Source of the DNA: JBDIAR01 sp039812545
Lineage (GTDB): Bacteria > Actinomycetota > Actinomycetes > Actinomycetales > Dermatophilaceae
Length of the DNA stretch: 29,124 nt
Assembly (NCBI GenBank): GCA_039812545.1
Contig: JBDIAR010000015.1
Span: forward strand, 1-29,124
Direction: 5' to 3'
Part shown: positions 1 to 10,049 of the stretch, piece by piece
How the letters are laid out: each line of letters begins with the position of its first letter
Position numbering within the stretch: position 1 is the stretch's first letter
The notes under the pieces: generated by a model
Database searches by the model: none
The model's input: the letters and a program-made list of their open reading frames with translations, nothing else
What the model was told of the DNA's origin: nothing
Position numbers and translations under genes: made by a program

Positions 1-2403
<2,403 letters not shown>

Positions 2404-2497
2404 GGGCCCTCCTTTTCTGTACCTCTGATCCCGACGCATCGTCGTTGTGCTCGGGGTCGTTCCACTGGGTTGTGCTGGGTTTCGCTCTATGTCGCTG

Positions 2498-2515
2498 GGC
2501 GGCCCGGGGGCCGCC
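2498..2515 (-). other. Perfect hairpin in the pnp 5' leader
   Basis: Two 8-bp arms, GGCGGCCC and GGGCCGCC, are separated by 2 nt in the roughly 200-nt leader between rpsO and pnp. On the pnp-sense RNA it lies about 95 nt before the ATG and has no U-tract, so it is unlikely to be a terminator. A processing or autoregulatory site is plausible by analogy with the RNase III/PNPase-controlled pnp leader of E. coli, but this is inference. Confidence 0.45.
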
Positions 2516-2603
2516 GGTTTCGCTATTCAGTTGGCGTGCGGGTGTTGTGTTGATGTGTCGATCGGTGCCTGCGCCGAGGCTTTGGCTCCGGCATACGGCG
2601 AAA

Positions 2604-2634
2604 GGCGGTCGCCGCAACAGGTGCGGTGACCGCC
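2604..2634 (-). terminator. Hairpin between rpsO and pnp (terminator or RNase processing site)
   Basis: A 13-bp stem with one mismatch (an A-C pair in the minus-strand RNA) and a 5-nt loop begins about 14 nt after the rpsO stop. The minus-strand transcript continues with UUUC, a short U-run. It could be a leaky intrinsic terminator that lowers pnp expression relative to rpsO, or an RNase III-type cleavage site as at the E. coli rpsO-pnp junction. Confidence 0.6.
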
Positions 2635-2648
2635 TTCACAGACGCCCG

Positions 2649-2918
2649 TTATCGGCGCAGTCCCAGCCGCTTGATCAGCGACCGGTAACGCTCGATGTCG
2701 GTGGCCTCCAGGTAGCGCAGCATGCGCTTGCGCCGACCGACGAGCAGGAGCAGACCACGACGGCTGTGGTGGTCGTGCTTATGGGTGCGGGCGTGTTCGG
2801 TCAGATCCTGGATGCGCTTGGTGAGCATCGCGATCTGGACCTCGGGCGAACCCGTGTCGCCCTCGCTCGTGGCGTATTCGGTCATGATCTGCTGCTTGAC
2901 GGCAGGGTCCAAAGCCAT
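2649..2918 (-). CDS. rpsO: 30S ribosomal protein S15
   Basis: S15 binds 16S rRNA at a three-way junction early in small-subunit assembly and forms an intersubunit bridge. The 89-residue product has the expected family length. It carries the GDTGSPEVQIA segment, the helix with HKHDHHSRRGLLLLVGRR, and ends in the usual YRSLIKRLGLRR. ATG at 2918 is preceded by AAGGAG at good spacing. The gene is upstream of pnp on the same strand; an intervening hairpin probably sets their relative expression. In several bacteria S15 represses its own mRNA, and the structured leader upstream is compatible with that. Confidence 0.98.
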   Translation of the reverse strand: MALDPAVKQQIMTEYATSEGDTGSPEVQIAMLTKRIQDLTEHARTHKHDHHSRRGLLLLVGRRKRMLRYLEATDIERYRSLIKRLGLRR

Positions 2919-3020
2919 GCTGAGGTAACTCCTTGGGTTCGTGTCGTTGCGCGGCGCTCCCGGGCTGGTCCACCGGGGCTCTCTGGGTCCGCGGCCGTTA
3001 GGACGGCGCCGACCACACTA
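2919..3020 (-). promoter_or_regulatory. rpsO upstream region: candidate -10 and structured leader
   Basis: On the minus strand, TAGTGT (3015-3020) is a plausible -10 box, which would give a leader of roughly 90 nt. The leader can form a 5-bp hairpin with a 4-nt loop (2994-3007) and a second hairpin pairing CCCGG with CCGGG (2959-2977), then the Shine-Dalgarno AAGGAG. Such a leader could hold an S15 autoregulatory site. No match to a known S15 leader class was verified. Confidence 0.35.
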
Positions 3021-3094
3021 ACAGCCCCCGGCATACCCTCCCTAATCGGACGCCGCACGCCCTTCGTACCCCCGCCGCCCTCGCCCCCTTCCGA

Positions 3095-3172
3095 CAAAAT
3101 CGCCCGATCGGGCGAAATTGCACCCCTTCCGACCCGTCCCGACCGACAAAATCGCCCGATCGGGCGATTTTG
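3095..3172. repeat. Palindrome doublet A (two copies of CGCCCGATCGGGCG, 52 bp apart)
   Basis: Cores at 3101-3114 and 3153-3166 are identical. The second extends to a perfect 26-bp palindrome at 3147-3172 with A-tract and T-tract flanks. Both copies carry the invariant CAAAAT flank on the left, so the minus-strand RNA would be a GC hairpin followed by GAUUUU, as in a rho-independent terminator. The doublet starts 52 bp beyond the stop of the nuclease-like gene at 3224. An equivalent doublet with exactly the same 52-bp spacing lies upstream of that gene. Tandem terminators, protein-binding operators or a REP-like element are all possible. Confidence 0.85.
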
Positions 3173-3223
3173 CCGCCGACCGGCCCGGCCCACGCATCGG
3201 GTCAGAGCCGGTACCGGCACCGG

Positions 3224-4204
3224 TCAGGCGGCCACGCGGCCCGGGAAGTACCGCCGCCATTCCTGTCGCCGTACACGCGCCCGCATCCCGCGTTCGCGCA
3301 ATACCCTGACGACTCGGTCAAGCGTCTCGGCAGGCGTCACCGACAGATCGGATGCCAGCAGAACGATCATCCGCCAGCCGTCCGCCTCCGCCTCCTCACG
3401 CCGGCGAATGTCCCGCTCCCACTGCGACCGGTCGAGCGGGGAACCGGGCATGGGCACAGCGCCCGGCGCGTGATGACCGCCGTCGTACTCGATCGCGACT
3501 TTGACTGTCTCGTATGCCAGGTCGTGCCGTCGCACCCATGACCCGTCGCGCGCGCGGATGACGGAGTTCACCTCGGGTTCGGGGAGGCCGGCAAGGACAA
3601 GCAGCATCCGAGCCCGCGACTCCTGCGGGGAGTCCACCCCCGCTCGCACGAACGCCGCCGCCCGGCGCGCGAGGCGTGCCGAGGGCAGGGTGCCCTCCTT
3701 CGCCGCCGCGCCGAGTGCCGCCGCGCTGGTATGGCCGCGCCGGACCAGAGCGTCGCCGGCGACGACCAATTCCACGAGATCCAAAGAGGTGGCGAGATCG
3801 AGGAAGGTGTCCTCCGGCGTCGTCACCGGCAACCCGAAGCGCCGCACCTGCCGCTGAGGGAGCTCACGGCGCAGCACCCTGATGCCCCGGACGCGCATTC
3901 GTTGCCCAGGGGCCAGCCGCAGGGTGACATCTGCGCTGTCGGGAACCACCCCACCCCAAAGCCGCGCGGCGGAATGGCCGGCCACCACGGCGCCCACGGG
4001 GGCGGCGGCCAGAGCGCCGGCAGCCAGCAGCGCAGTCGTTCGCGGCACGTCCGAGCCCACGTAGACGCCTTGGAACAGCCGCACGTACCGACTGTGCCGC
4101 AGATCCAGGTCGGTCATGCCGGCAGCGAGCGCCTGTTGCCGTGTGAATGGTCGCGACAGATCGTAAATACCTCGTTTAGGACTCATACAGCTAGTTTGAC
4201 TCAT
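3224..4204 (-). CDS. AbiEi-like winged-helix / DUF559 nuclease-like protein
   Basis: The 326-residue product has an N-terminal segment (about 18-60, FTRQQALAAGM...LFQGVYV) resembling the winged-helix of AbiEi-type (type IV) antitoxins and actinobacterial relatives. The C-terminus (about 190-315) resembles DUF559/Vsr-like PD-(D/E)XK nucleases: E195, D228, the VAIEYDG strand (E239, D241), H244-H245, and the WERDIRRREEAEADGW helix. Such proteins are common and mostly uncharacterised in actinobacteria; activity is inferred. No AbiEii-type toxin is adjacent. ATG at 4204 and an internal ATG at 4186 are both possible; neither has a good Shine-Dalgarno, so translation may be leaderless. The gene is flanked on both sides by doublets of the same palindrome, which could be its own operators or terminators. 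Confidence 0.75.
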   Translation of the reverse strand: MSQTSCMSPKRGIYDLSRPFTRQQALAAGMTDLDLRHSRYVRLFQGVYVGSDVPRTTALLAAGALAAAPVGAVVAGHSAARLWGGVVPDSADVTLRLAPGQRMRVRGIRVLRRELPQRQVRRFGLPVTTPEDTFLDLATSLDLVELVVAGDALVRRGHTSAAALGAAAKEGTLPSARLARRAAAFVRAGVDSPQESRARMLLVLAGLPEPEVNSVIRARDGSWVRRHDLAYETVKVAIEYDGGHHAPGAVPMPGSPLDRSQWERDIRRREEAEADGWRMIVLLASDLSVTPAETLDRVVRVLRERGMRARVRRQEWRRYFPGRVAA

Positions 4205-4258
4205 CTAGCCTGTGAGGAGCTCGCGTTATCCACAGGCGCCGAGTTGGCACCCTGCCAC

Positions 4259-4336
4259 CAAAATCGCCCGATCGGGCGTCTTTCGACCCCGGTAGCGCGC
4301 ACCCTGCCACCAAAATCGCCCGATCGGGCGATTTTT
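4259..4336. repeat. Palindrome doublet B (two copies of CGCCCGATCGGGCG, 52 bp apart)
   Basis: Cores at 4265-4278 and 4317-4330 match those of doublet A. The whole left flank CACCCTGCCACCAAAAT is also repeated before each copy, so this is a true direct repeat. The doublet lies 60 bp after the mfd stop and 55-132 bp before the start of the winged-helix/nuclease gene. It is therefore placed both as tandem terminator for mfd and as operator for the next gene. The 52-bp spacing is close to five helical turns, which would put two bound dimers on the same face. Confidence 0.85.
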
Positions 4337-4395
4337 GCGAGACAGCCCGGCCCAACCCGGCCCATCCCGGCCCAGTCAGGCGCGGTCAGGCGCGG

Positions 4396-7300
4396 TCAGC
4401 CCGCGAGGGTATGCCGAATCACGTCGGCCGCCCAGGTCAGGACGGCCTGGTCGCGCAGCGGCTGCCCACCCACCCGGGCCGTCATCGGCCGCGGCACCAA
4501 CACCTGGTTCAGCGCCTCCTTGATCACGGTCCCCGGGTACAGCCGCCGCAGCCGCAACTGCCGCGACTCCGCCAACGAACCCACCGGCCCGAACCGCACG
4601 TGCTGGCCCTGCACCGCGATATCCCCGATCCCGGCCGCCCGCGCCACCGTCCGCAGCCGGGCCACCTCCAGCAGGTTCCGCACCGGCTCCGGCGGTTCGC
4701 CGTACCGGTCCCGCAGTTCCTCCTCGATCTCGGTCAACGCGGCCTCGTCGGGGACCGCCGCCAGCTTCTTGTATGCCTCCAGCCGCAGCCGCTCCCCCGG
4801 CACGTAGTCGTGCGGCAGGTGCGCGTCGACCGGCAGTTCGATCTTGATCTCCTCGACCTTTTCCGGCGCGTCGCCGCGGAACTCCGCGACGGCCTCCCCG
4901 ACGAGCCGCACGTACAGGTCGAACCCGACCCCTTCGATGTGCCCCGACTGTTCCCCGCCGAGCAGATTCCCGGCCCCGCGGATTTCCAGGTCCTTCATCG
5001 CCACCTGCATACCGGCACCGAGATCGGTATGCGAGGCGATCGTCGCGAGCCGGTCGTGCGCCGTCTCGGTCAGCGGCTTGTCCGGCGGATACAGGAAGTA
5101 GGCGTAGGCCCGTTCCCGCCCCCGCCCGACCCGACCGCGCAATTGGTGCAACTGCGAAAGCCCAAGCAGGTCAGCCCGTTCCACGATCAGGGTGTTGGCG
5201 TTGGAGATGTCCAGACCGGTCTCCACGATCGTGGTACACACCAGCACGTCGTACCGGCGCTCCCAGAAATCTGCGACGACCTGTTCCAGGCGGCTCTCGC
5301 CCATCTTCCCGTGGGCCGTCGCGATCCGCGCCTCCGGCACCAGTTCCCGCAGTCGCGAGGCCACCCGCTCGATCGAACTCACCTTGTTGTGCACGAAGAA
5401 CACCTGCCCCTCGCGCAGCAGTTCACGCCGGATGGCGGCCGTGATCTGCTTCTCCTCGTACGGCCCCACGAAGGTGAGGACCGGATGCCGCTCTTCCGGT
5501 GGCGTTGCGAGAGTTGACATCTCCCGTATGCCAGTCACCGCCATTTCCAGCGTGCGCGGAATCGGCGTCGCCGACATCGCCAGCACGTCGACATTGGCCC
5601 GCAGCGTCTTCAGCTGTTCCTTGTGTTCGACGCCGAATCGCTGCTCCTCGTCGACGACGACCAGTCCGAGATCCTTGAAGCGGACATCGGCCGTGAGCAG
5701 CCGGTGCGTGCCGATGGCTACATCGACGGTCCCGTCGGCCAGTCCCTCAAGGACCGCCTTGGCCTCCTTGTCGGTCTGGAATCGGCTCAGCGCCTTCACA
5801 TTGACCGGGAACTGGGCGTACCGCTCCGAAAAGGTCTGGTAATGCTGAGAAACCAGCAGCGTGGTGGGCACGAGAACGGCAACCTGCTTGCCGTCCTGCA
5901 CCGCCTTGAAGGCCGCGCGCACCGCGATCTCGGTCTTCCCGTACCCGACGTCCCCACAGATCAGTCGATCCATCGGGACCGGCTTCTCCATGTCCGCCTT
6001 GACCTCGTCGATCGTCGACAGCTGATCGGGTGTCTCGACGTAGGCGAAGGCATCCTCGAGTTCGCGCTGCCACGGGGTGTCGGCGCCGAAGGAGTACCCC
6101 TGCGTCGACATCCGCACGCTGTACAGGCGGATCAGGTCGGCAGCGATCTGTCGAACATACCGGCGAGCTCGCGATTTCGTTGCCTGCCAGTCGGATCCGC
6201 CCATCTTGTTGAGGTTGGGCGCCTCGCCGCCGACGTACTTGGTGACCTGGTCGAGCTGGTCGGTCGGGACGTACAACCGGTCGCCGGGTTGCCCACGTTT
6301 GCTCGGCGCGTACTCGATGACGACGTACTCCCGCGTGGCCCCGCCGACCGTCCGCTGCATCATCTCCACGAATCGACCCACGCCGTGCTGCTCGTGGACG
6401 ACGTGGTCCCCCGGCCGCAACTGCAGCGGGTCGACCTGGTTGCGCCGTCGGGCGGGCATCCGTCGCATGTCCCGAGTCGACCCACCAGTGCCGCTGTGCC
6501 CGACCAGGTCGGCCTCGGTCAGCAGGGCGAATCGCCCTGGCTCGTCGACGAATCCATGCCCCAGCTGGCCCGTCCCCAACTGCACGACGCCGGGCCGATC
6601 CGAGCCGAGAGCCGAACTGTCGAGCACAACGGCCGGCACATCGTGCTCGCCGAACACCTCGCGCATTCGCCGGGCCGGACCGGATCCCTCGGTGACCACG
6701 ACCACCTCCCAGCCGTCCCGGAGCCAGGATCGCAGCTGGTCGACGGCAGCTTCCGGACCACCGCGGGCAACGGCGGGCTCGCGCAGGTGCGAATCCAGTC
6801 GTATGCCGCCGGCATCGTCCTCGAGGAACTCGGCGAGATCGGCGTCGGCGGGGAACGAGGTCATCCCCCACCACGGCATGCCGATCGTCAGCGCGTGCCC
6901 CCGAGCCTGCCCGATCGTCCAATAGGACGCCGTCCCCAGCAACCCGGCCAGATCGATCGGCACCTGGCCCCCGGCCGCCGCGTTGGCCCAACTCGCCTCC
7001 AGGAACTCGGCGCTGGTGGACACCAGATCGTGGGCTCGGGTGCGGACCCGCTCCGGATCGCTGGACAACACAATGGTCCCGGCCGGGAACAGGTCGAGCA
7101 CCGGCACCATCGCCTCGACGAGGACCGGAGCCAACGACTCCATCCCCTCGACCGCGATGCCGGCGGCCACCTTGTGGAGCATGTCGGCCACCCCGGGCAG
7201 CTTCTCGGCCACCTCCCCGGCCCGCGCCCGCACCCGTTCGCTCAGCAGGAGTTCGCGGCACGGCGGGGCCCACAGGCCCTCCCGGCATACCTCCAGGCTG

Positions 7301-8052
7301 CGTTGGTCGGCGACCTTGAACCAGCGGATCTCCTCGACCTCGTCGCCGAAGAACTCGATCCGCAGCGGGTGTTCCTCGGTCGGCGGAAAGACGTCGAGGA
7401 TTCCGCCGCGCACGGCGAACTCGCCGCGGCGTTCGACGAGGTCGGTCCGCACGTATGCCGCTGCGGCCAGGTTCACGACGACCGAGCCCAACGGCGCCGT
7501 GTCGCCGACCTGCAGTCGGACTGGTTGCAGGTCGCCGAGCCCGGCCACCACCGGCTGCAACAGCGCTCGCACCGGCATGACGACCACGCGCAGCGGACCG
7601 TGCGGCCCAGCCGCGTCCGGGTGCGCCAAGCGGCGGAGGACGGCCAGCCGTCGAGCCACGGTGTCGCTTCGCGGGCTCAGGCGTTCGTGCGGCAGGGTCT
7701 CCCAGCTCGGGAAGACGGCCACCGCCTCGCCGCCGATCAGAGCGCGTACCGCGCCGGCCAGGTCGTCGGCCTCCCTGGTGGTCGCGGTGACGAGCAGGAC
7801 CGGGGCCGAACGCCGCAGCGCGGCAGCGGTCGCGAGGAACGGACGTGCGCCGGTCGGGGCGGCGATGTCGAGGAGAGGTACGCCGTGGTCGGCGGCTTCG
7901 AGGAACCGCCGGGTCTGCGGCCGGGCCGCGAACCGGTCGAGCAGCGCGGTGCACGGACCTGCCGCGACCGTCTCCGCCTTACCCGCAGCCGCCGTGCCGG
8001 CAGCCGCCTTACCCGAGTCGGATCTGCCCGCGCCGGAACGAGAAGAGGTCAC
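4396..8052 (-). CDS. mfd: Transcription-repair coupling factor Mfd
   Basis: Mfd displaces RNA polymerase stalled at DNA lesions using ATP and recruits UvrA for nucleotide excision repair. The 1218-residue length is typical. An alanine-rich N-terminal extension precedes the UvrB-like domains. The RNA-polymerase interaction domain (CarD-like, about 540-610, GDHVVHEQHGVGRF) is followed by the RecG-like helicase with Walker A GDVGYGKTE (about 699), the DEEQRFG box (about 800), motif V region CTTIVETGLDI and HQLRGRVGRG (motif VI). A TRCF C-terminal domain (YGEPPEPVRNLLEVARLR) ends the protein. GTG at 8052 is preceded by AAAGGA. It is 50 bp downstream of rfbA on the same strand and may be read from the same promoter. 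Its transcript probably ends at palindrome doublet B. Confidence 0.97.
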   Translation of the reverse strand: MTSSRSGAGRSDSGKAAAGTAAAGKAETVAAGPCTALLDRFAARPQTRRFLEAADHGVPLLDIAAPTGARPFLATAAALRRSAPVLLVTATTREADDLAGAVRALIGGEAVAVFPSWETLPHERLSPRSDTVARRLAVLRRLAHPDAAGPHGPLRVVVMPVRALLQPVVAGLGDLQPVRLQVGDTAPLGSVVVNLAAAAYVRTDLVERRGEFAVRGGILDVFPPTEEHPLRIEFFGDEVEEIRWFKVADQRSLEVCREGLWAPPCRELLLSERVRARAGEVAEKLPGVADMLHKVAAGIAVEGMESLAPVLVEAMVPVLDLFPAGTIVLSSDPERVRTRAHDLVSTSAEFLEASWANAAAGGQVPIDLAGLLGTASYWTIGQARGHALTIGMPWWGMTSFPADADLAEFLEDDAGGIRLDSHLREPAVARGGPEAAVDQLRSWLRDGWEVVVVTEGSGPARRMREVFGEHDVPAVVLDSSALGSDRPGVVQLGTGQLGHGFVDEPGRFALLTEADLVGHSGTGGSTRDMRRMPARRRNQVDPLQLRPGDHVVHEQHGVGRFVEMMQRTVGGATREYVVIEYAPSKRGQPGDRLYVPTDQLDQVTKYVGGEAPNLNKMGGSDWQATKSRARRYVRQIAADLIRLYSVRMSTQGYSFGADTPWQRELEDAFAYVETPDQLSTIDEVKADMEKPVPMDRLICGDVGYGKTEIAVRAAFKAVQDGKQVAVLVPTTLLVSQHYQTFSERYAQFPVNVKALSRFQTDKEAKAVLEGLADGTVDVAIGTHRLLTADVRFKDLGLVVVDEEQRFGVEHKEQLKTLRANVDVLAMSATPIPRTLEMAVTGIREMSTLATPPEERHPVLTFVGPYEEKQITAAIRRELLREGQVFFVHNKVSSIERVASRLRELVPEARIATAHGKMGESRLEQVVADFWERRYDVLVCTTIVETGLDISNANTLIVERADLLGLSQLHQLRGRVGRGRERAYAYFLYPPDKPLTETAHDRLATIASHTDLGAGMQVAMKDLEIRGAGNLLGGEQSGHIEGVGFDLYVRLVGEAVAEFRGDAPEKVEEIKIELPVDAHLPHDYVPGERLRLEAYKKLAAVPDEAALTEIEEELRDRYGEPPEPVRNLLEVARLRTVARAAGIGDIAVQGQHVRFGPVGSLAESRQLRLRRLYPGTVIKEALNQVLVPRPMTARVGGQPLRDQAVLTWAADVIRHTLAG

Positions 8053-8102
8053 GGCGTCCTTTCGAGGTGGTGGGCACGTCCCGGCGGCTCGTCGGGGCGA
8101 CG

Positions 8103-8963
8103 CTAGCGCAGGAGGGAGAGCAGGTAGGTACCGTACCCGCTCTTGACGAGGCGCTCGCCACGCTCGCGCAACTCGTCGTCAGTCAGCCAGCCCATCCGCC
8201 AGGCGATCTCCTCCGGGGCGCCGACCTTCAGACCCTGGCGGTTCTCGATCGTGCGCACGTAGTTGGAGGCATCGCTGAACGAGTCGAAGGTGCCGGTGTC
8301 CAGCCACGCCGTCCCGCGCGGCAGGACCGTCACCCGCAGCCGGCCCTGTTCGAGGTAGATCCGGTTGAGATCGGTGATCTCGAGTTCCCCACGCGCAGAG
8401 GGCTTGAGGGCACCGGCATACCCGACGACGTCGTTGGAGTAGAAGTACAGTCCGGGCACGGCGTAATCGCTCTTCGGTGCCGTCGGCTTCTCTTCCAGCG
8501 AAATAGCCCGCCCCTCGGCGTCGAATTCGACCACCCCGTATGCCGTGGGGTCAGCGACGCGATAACCGAAGACCGCCGCGCCGTCGAGGTCGGCGAACGA
8601 ACCCAACTGGGTGCCCAGTCCCGGTCCGTAGAAGATGTTGTCACCCAGCACCAGCGCGGCCGGCTCGTCGCCGATGTGGTCCGCGCCGATGACGAACGCC
8701 TGCGCCAGCCCGTCGGGACTGGGCTGCACGGCATACGAGATATTCACCCCGAGCGCGGAGCCGTCGCCGAGCAGGGCCTGGAAGGCGGCCGCGTCGTGCG
8801 GGGTCGTGATGACCAGGATGTCGCGGATCCGCGCCAACATCAGCGTCGACAAGGGGTAGTAGATCATCGGCTTGTCGTAGATCGGCAGCAACTGCTTGCT
8901 GATCCCGAGGGTGATCGGATGCAGCCGCGAGCCGGTCCCCCCGGCCAGGATGATGCCACGCAC
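8103..8963 (-). CDS. rfbA: Glucose-1-phosphate thymidylyltransferase
   Basis: RfbA (RmlA) makes dTDP-glucose from dTTP and glucose-1-phosphate, the first step of dTDP-L-rhamnose synthesis. The product has 286 residues, the usual size. The nucleotidyltransferase signature GGTGSRLHPIT is at residues 8-18, followed by KQLLPIYDKPMIYYPLSTLM. The sugar-phosphate part includes LGDNIFYG, GVVEFD, EEKP and the WLDTGTFDS segment. GTG at 8963 lacks a Shine-Dalgarno, but TAGAAT lies 6 nt upstream, so the mRNA is probably leaderless. It diverges from rfbB, which with the downstream rfbC-rfbD fusion completes the pathway. mfd follows 50 bp downstream. Confidence 0.97.
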   Translation of the reverse strand: MRGIILAGGTGSRLHPITLGISKQLLPIYDKPMIYYPLSTLMLARIRDILVITTPHDAAAFQALLGDGSALGVNISYAVQPSPDGLAQAFVIGADHIGDEPAALVLGDNIFYGPGLGTQLGSFADLDGAAVFGYRVADPTAYGVVEFDAEGRAISLEEKPTAPKSDYAVPGLYFYSNDVVGYAGALKPSARGELEITDLNRIYLEQGRLRVTVLPRGTAWLDTGTFDSFSDASNYVRTIENRQGLKVGAPEEIAWRMGWLTDDELRERGERLVKSGYGTYLLSLLR

Positions 8964-8969
8964 CTGCGC

Positions 8970-9008
8970 ATTCTACCGACGCCGGACGGACGCTCGACAT
9001 CGTAGGAT
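8970..9008. promoter_or_regulatory. Back-to-back -10 boxes of the rhamnose genes
   Basis: The divergent start codons of rfbA (minus, 8963) and rfbB (plus, 9016) are only 52 bp apart. On the minus strand TAGAAT (8970-8975) lies 6 nt before the rfbA GTG. On the plus strand TAGGAT (9003-9008) lies 7 nt before the rfbB ATG. This geometry places transcription starts at or next to the start codons, as for the leaderless mRNAs common in actinobacteria. No strong -35 boxes are evident. AGGA within the plus-strand -10 could also act as a weak ribosome site. Confidence 0.6.
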
Positions 9009-9015
9009 CGAGCCC

Positions 9016-10014
9016 ATGGCTGTCTTGCTCGTCACCGGCGGCGCCGGGTTCATCGGCTCCAACTTCGTCCGCCGGACCCTGGCAACCACCGACGATTCCG
9101 TCGTCGTTCTCGACAAACTCACGTATGCCGGGTCATCCGCGAGCCTGGCAGGGCTGGATGCGCGCCGACACCGTCTGGTCGTCGGCGACATCTCCGATGC
9201 GGCCGTCGTCGAGTCGCTCGTGGCCGAGGCCGATGCGGTGATCCACTTCGCAGCGGAGTCGCACAACGACAACTCGCTGCTCGACCCGGCGCCGTTCGTC
9301 AGCACGAATCTGGTCGGGACGTACAACCTGCTGCAGGCGGTCCGCCGACACGACCGTCGTTACCACCACATCTCCACCGACGAGGTGTACGGCGACTTGG
9401 AACTGGACGATCCGGCGAAGTTCACCGACAGCACGCCCTACAACCCGTCCTCGCCCTATTCGGCGACCAAGGCCGGATCGGATCTGCTCGTCCGCGCCTG
9501 GGTTCGCTCGTTCGGGGTGCGCGCGACGATCTCGAACTGCTCCAACAACTACGGTCCGCGTCAGCACGTCGAGAAGTTCATCCCGCGGCAGGTCACCAAC
9601 CTCATCGACGGGATCCGCCCGCGGCTCTACGGCGCCGGCGCGAATGTGCGCGACTGGATCCACGTCGACGACCACAACGACGCCGTCCGGGTGATCCTGG
9701 ACTCCGGAGAAATCGGCGAGACCTACCTGATCGGCGCCGACGGCGAAAAGAACAACCTCGAGGTGGTCCGCACCATTCTGCGGCTGATGGGTCGCGCCGA
9801 GGACGACTTCGATCACGTCACCGACCGCGCCGGCCACGACCTGCGGTATGCCATCGACGCGACCAAGCTGCGCACCGAACTCGGCTGGGAACCGGCATAC
9901 CGGGACTTCGAGGCGGGGCTGGCGCAGACGATCGCCTGGTATCGCGACAACGAGGACTGGTGGCGTCCGCAGAAGGCGGCCGCCGAGGCGAAGTACGCGA
10001 AAACCGGCCAGTGA
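9016..10014 (+). CDS. rfbB: dTDP-glucose 4,6-dehydratase
   Basis: RfbB (RmlB) converts dTDP-glucose to dTDP-4-keto-6-deoxyglucose using tightly bound NAD. The 332-residue product is a standard extended short-chain dehydrogenase. The Rossmann GGAGFIG motif is at residues 8-14, TDEVYG at 121-126 supplies the Thr-Asp-Glu catalytic trio, and YSATK (Y148, K152) is the catalytic Tyr-Lys pair. NCSNNYGPRQHVEKFIP and the GAGANVRDWIHVDDH region fit sugar-nucleotide binding. ATG at 9016 fits the -10 spacing and the family N-terminus. The bifunctional rfbC-rfbD gene starts 35 bp downstream. Confidence 0.97.
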   Translation: MAVLLVTGGAGFIGSNFVRRTLATTDDSVVVLDKLTYAGSSASLAGLDARRHRLVVGDISDAAVVESLVAEADAVIHFAAESHNDNSLLDPAPFVSTNLVGTYNLLQAVRRHDRRYHHISTDEVYGDLELDDPAKFTDSTPYNPSSPYSATKAGSDLLVRAWVRSFGVRATISNCSNNYGPRQHVEKFIPRQVTNLIDGIRPRLYGAGANVRDWIHVDDHNDAVRVILDSGEIGETYLIGADGEKNNLEVVRTILRLMGRAEDDFDHVTDRAGHDLRYAIDATKLRTELGWEPAYRDFEAGLAQTIAWYRDNEDWWRPQKAAAEAKYAKTGQ

Positions 10015-10049
10015 CAACCCGTTCCGCGACCGCGAAGGACTGACAACCG

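Noticed and set aside
5623..8106. Long plus-strand open frame across mfd
   Set aside because: Shadow of mfd; composition is Arg/Gly/Asp-rich without recognisable motifs.
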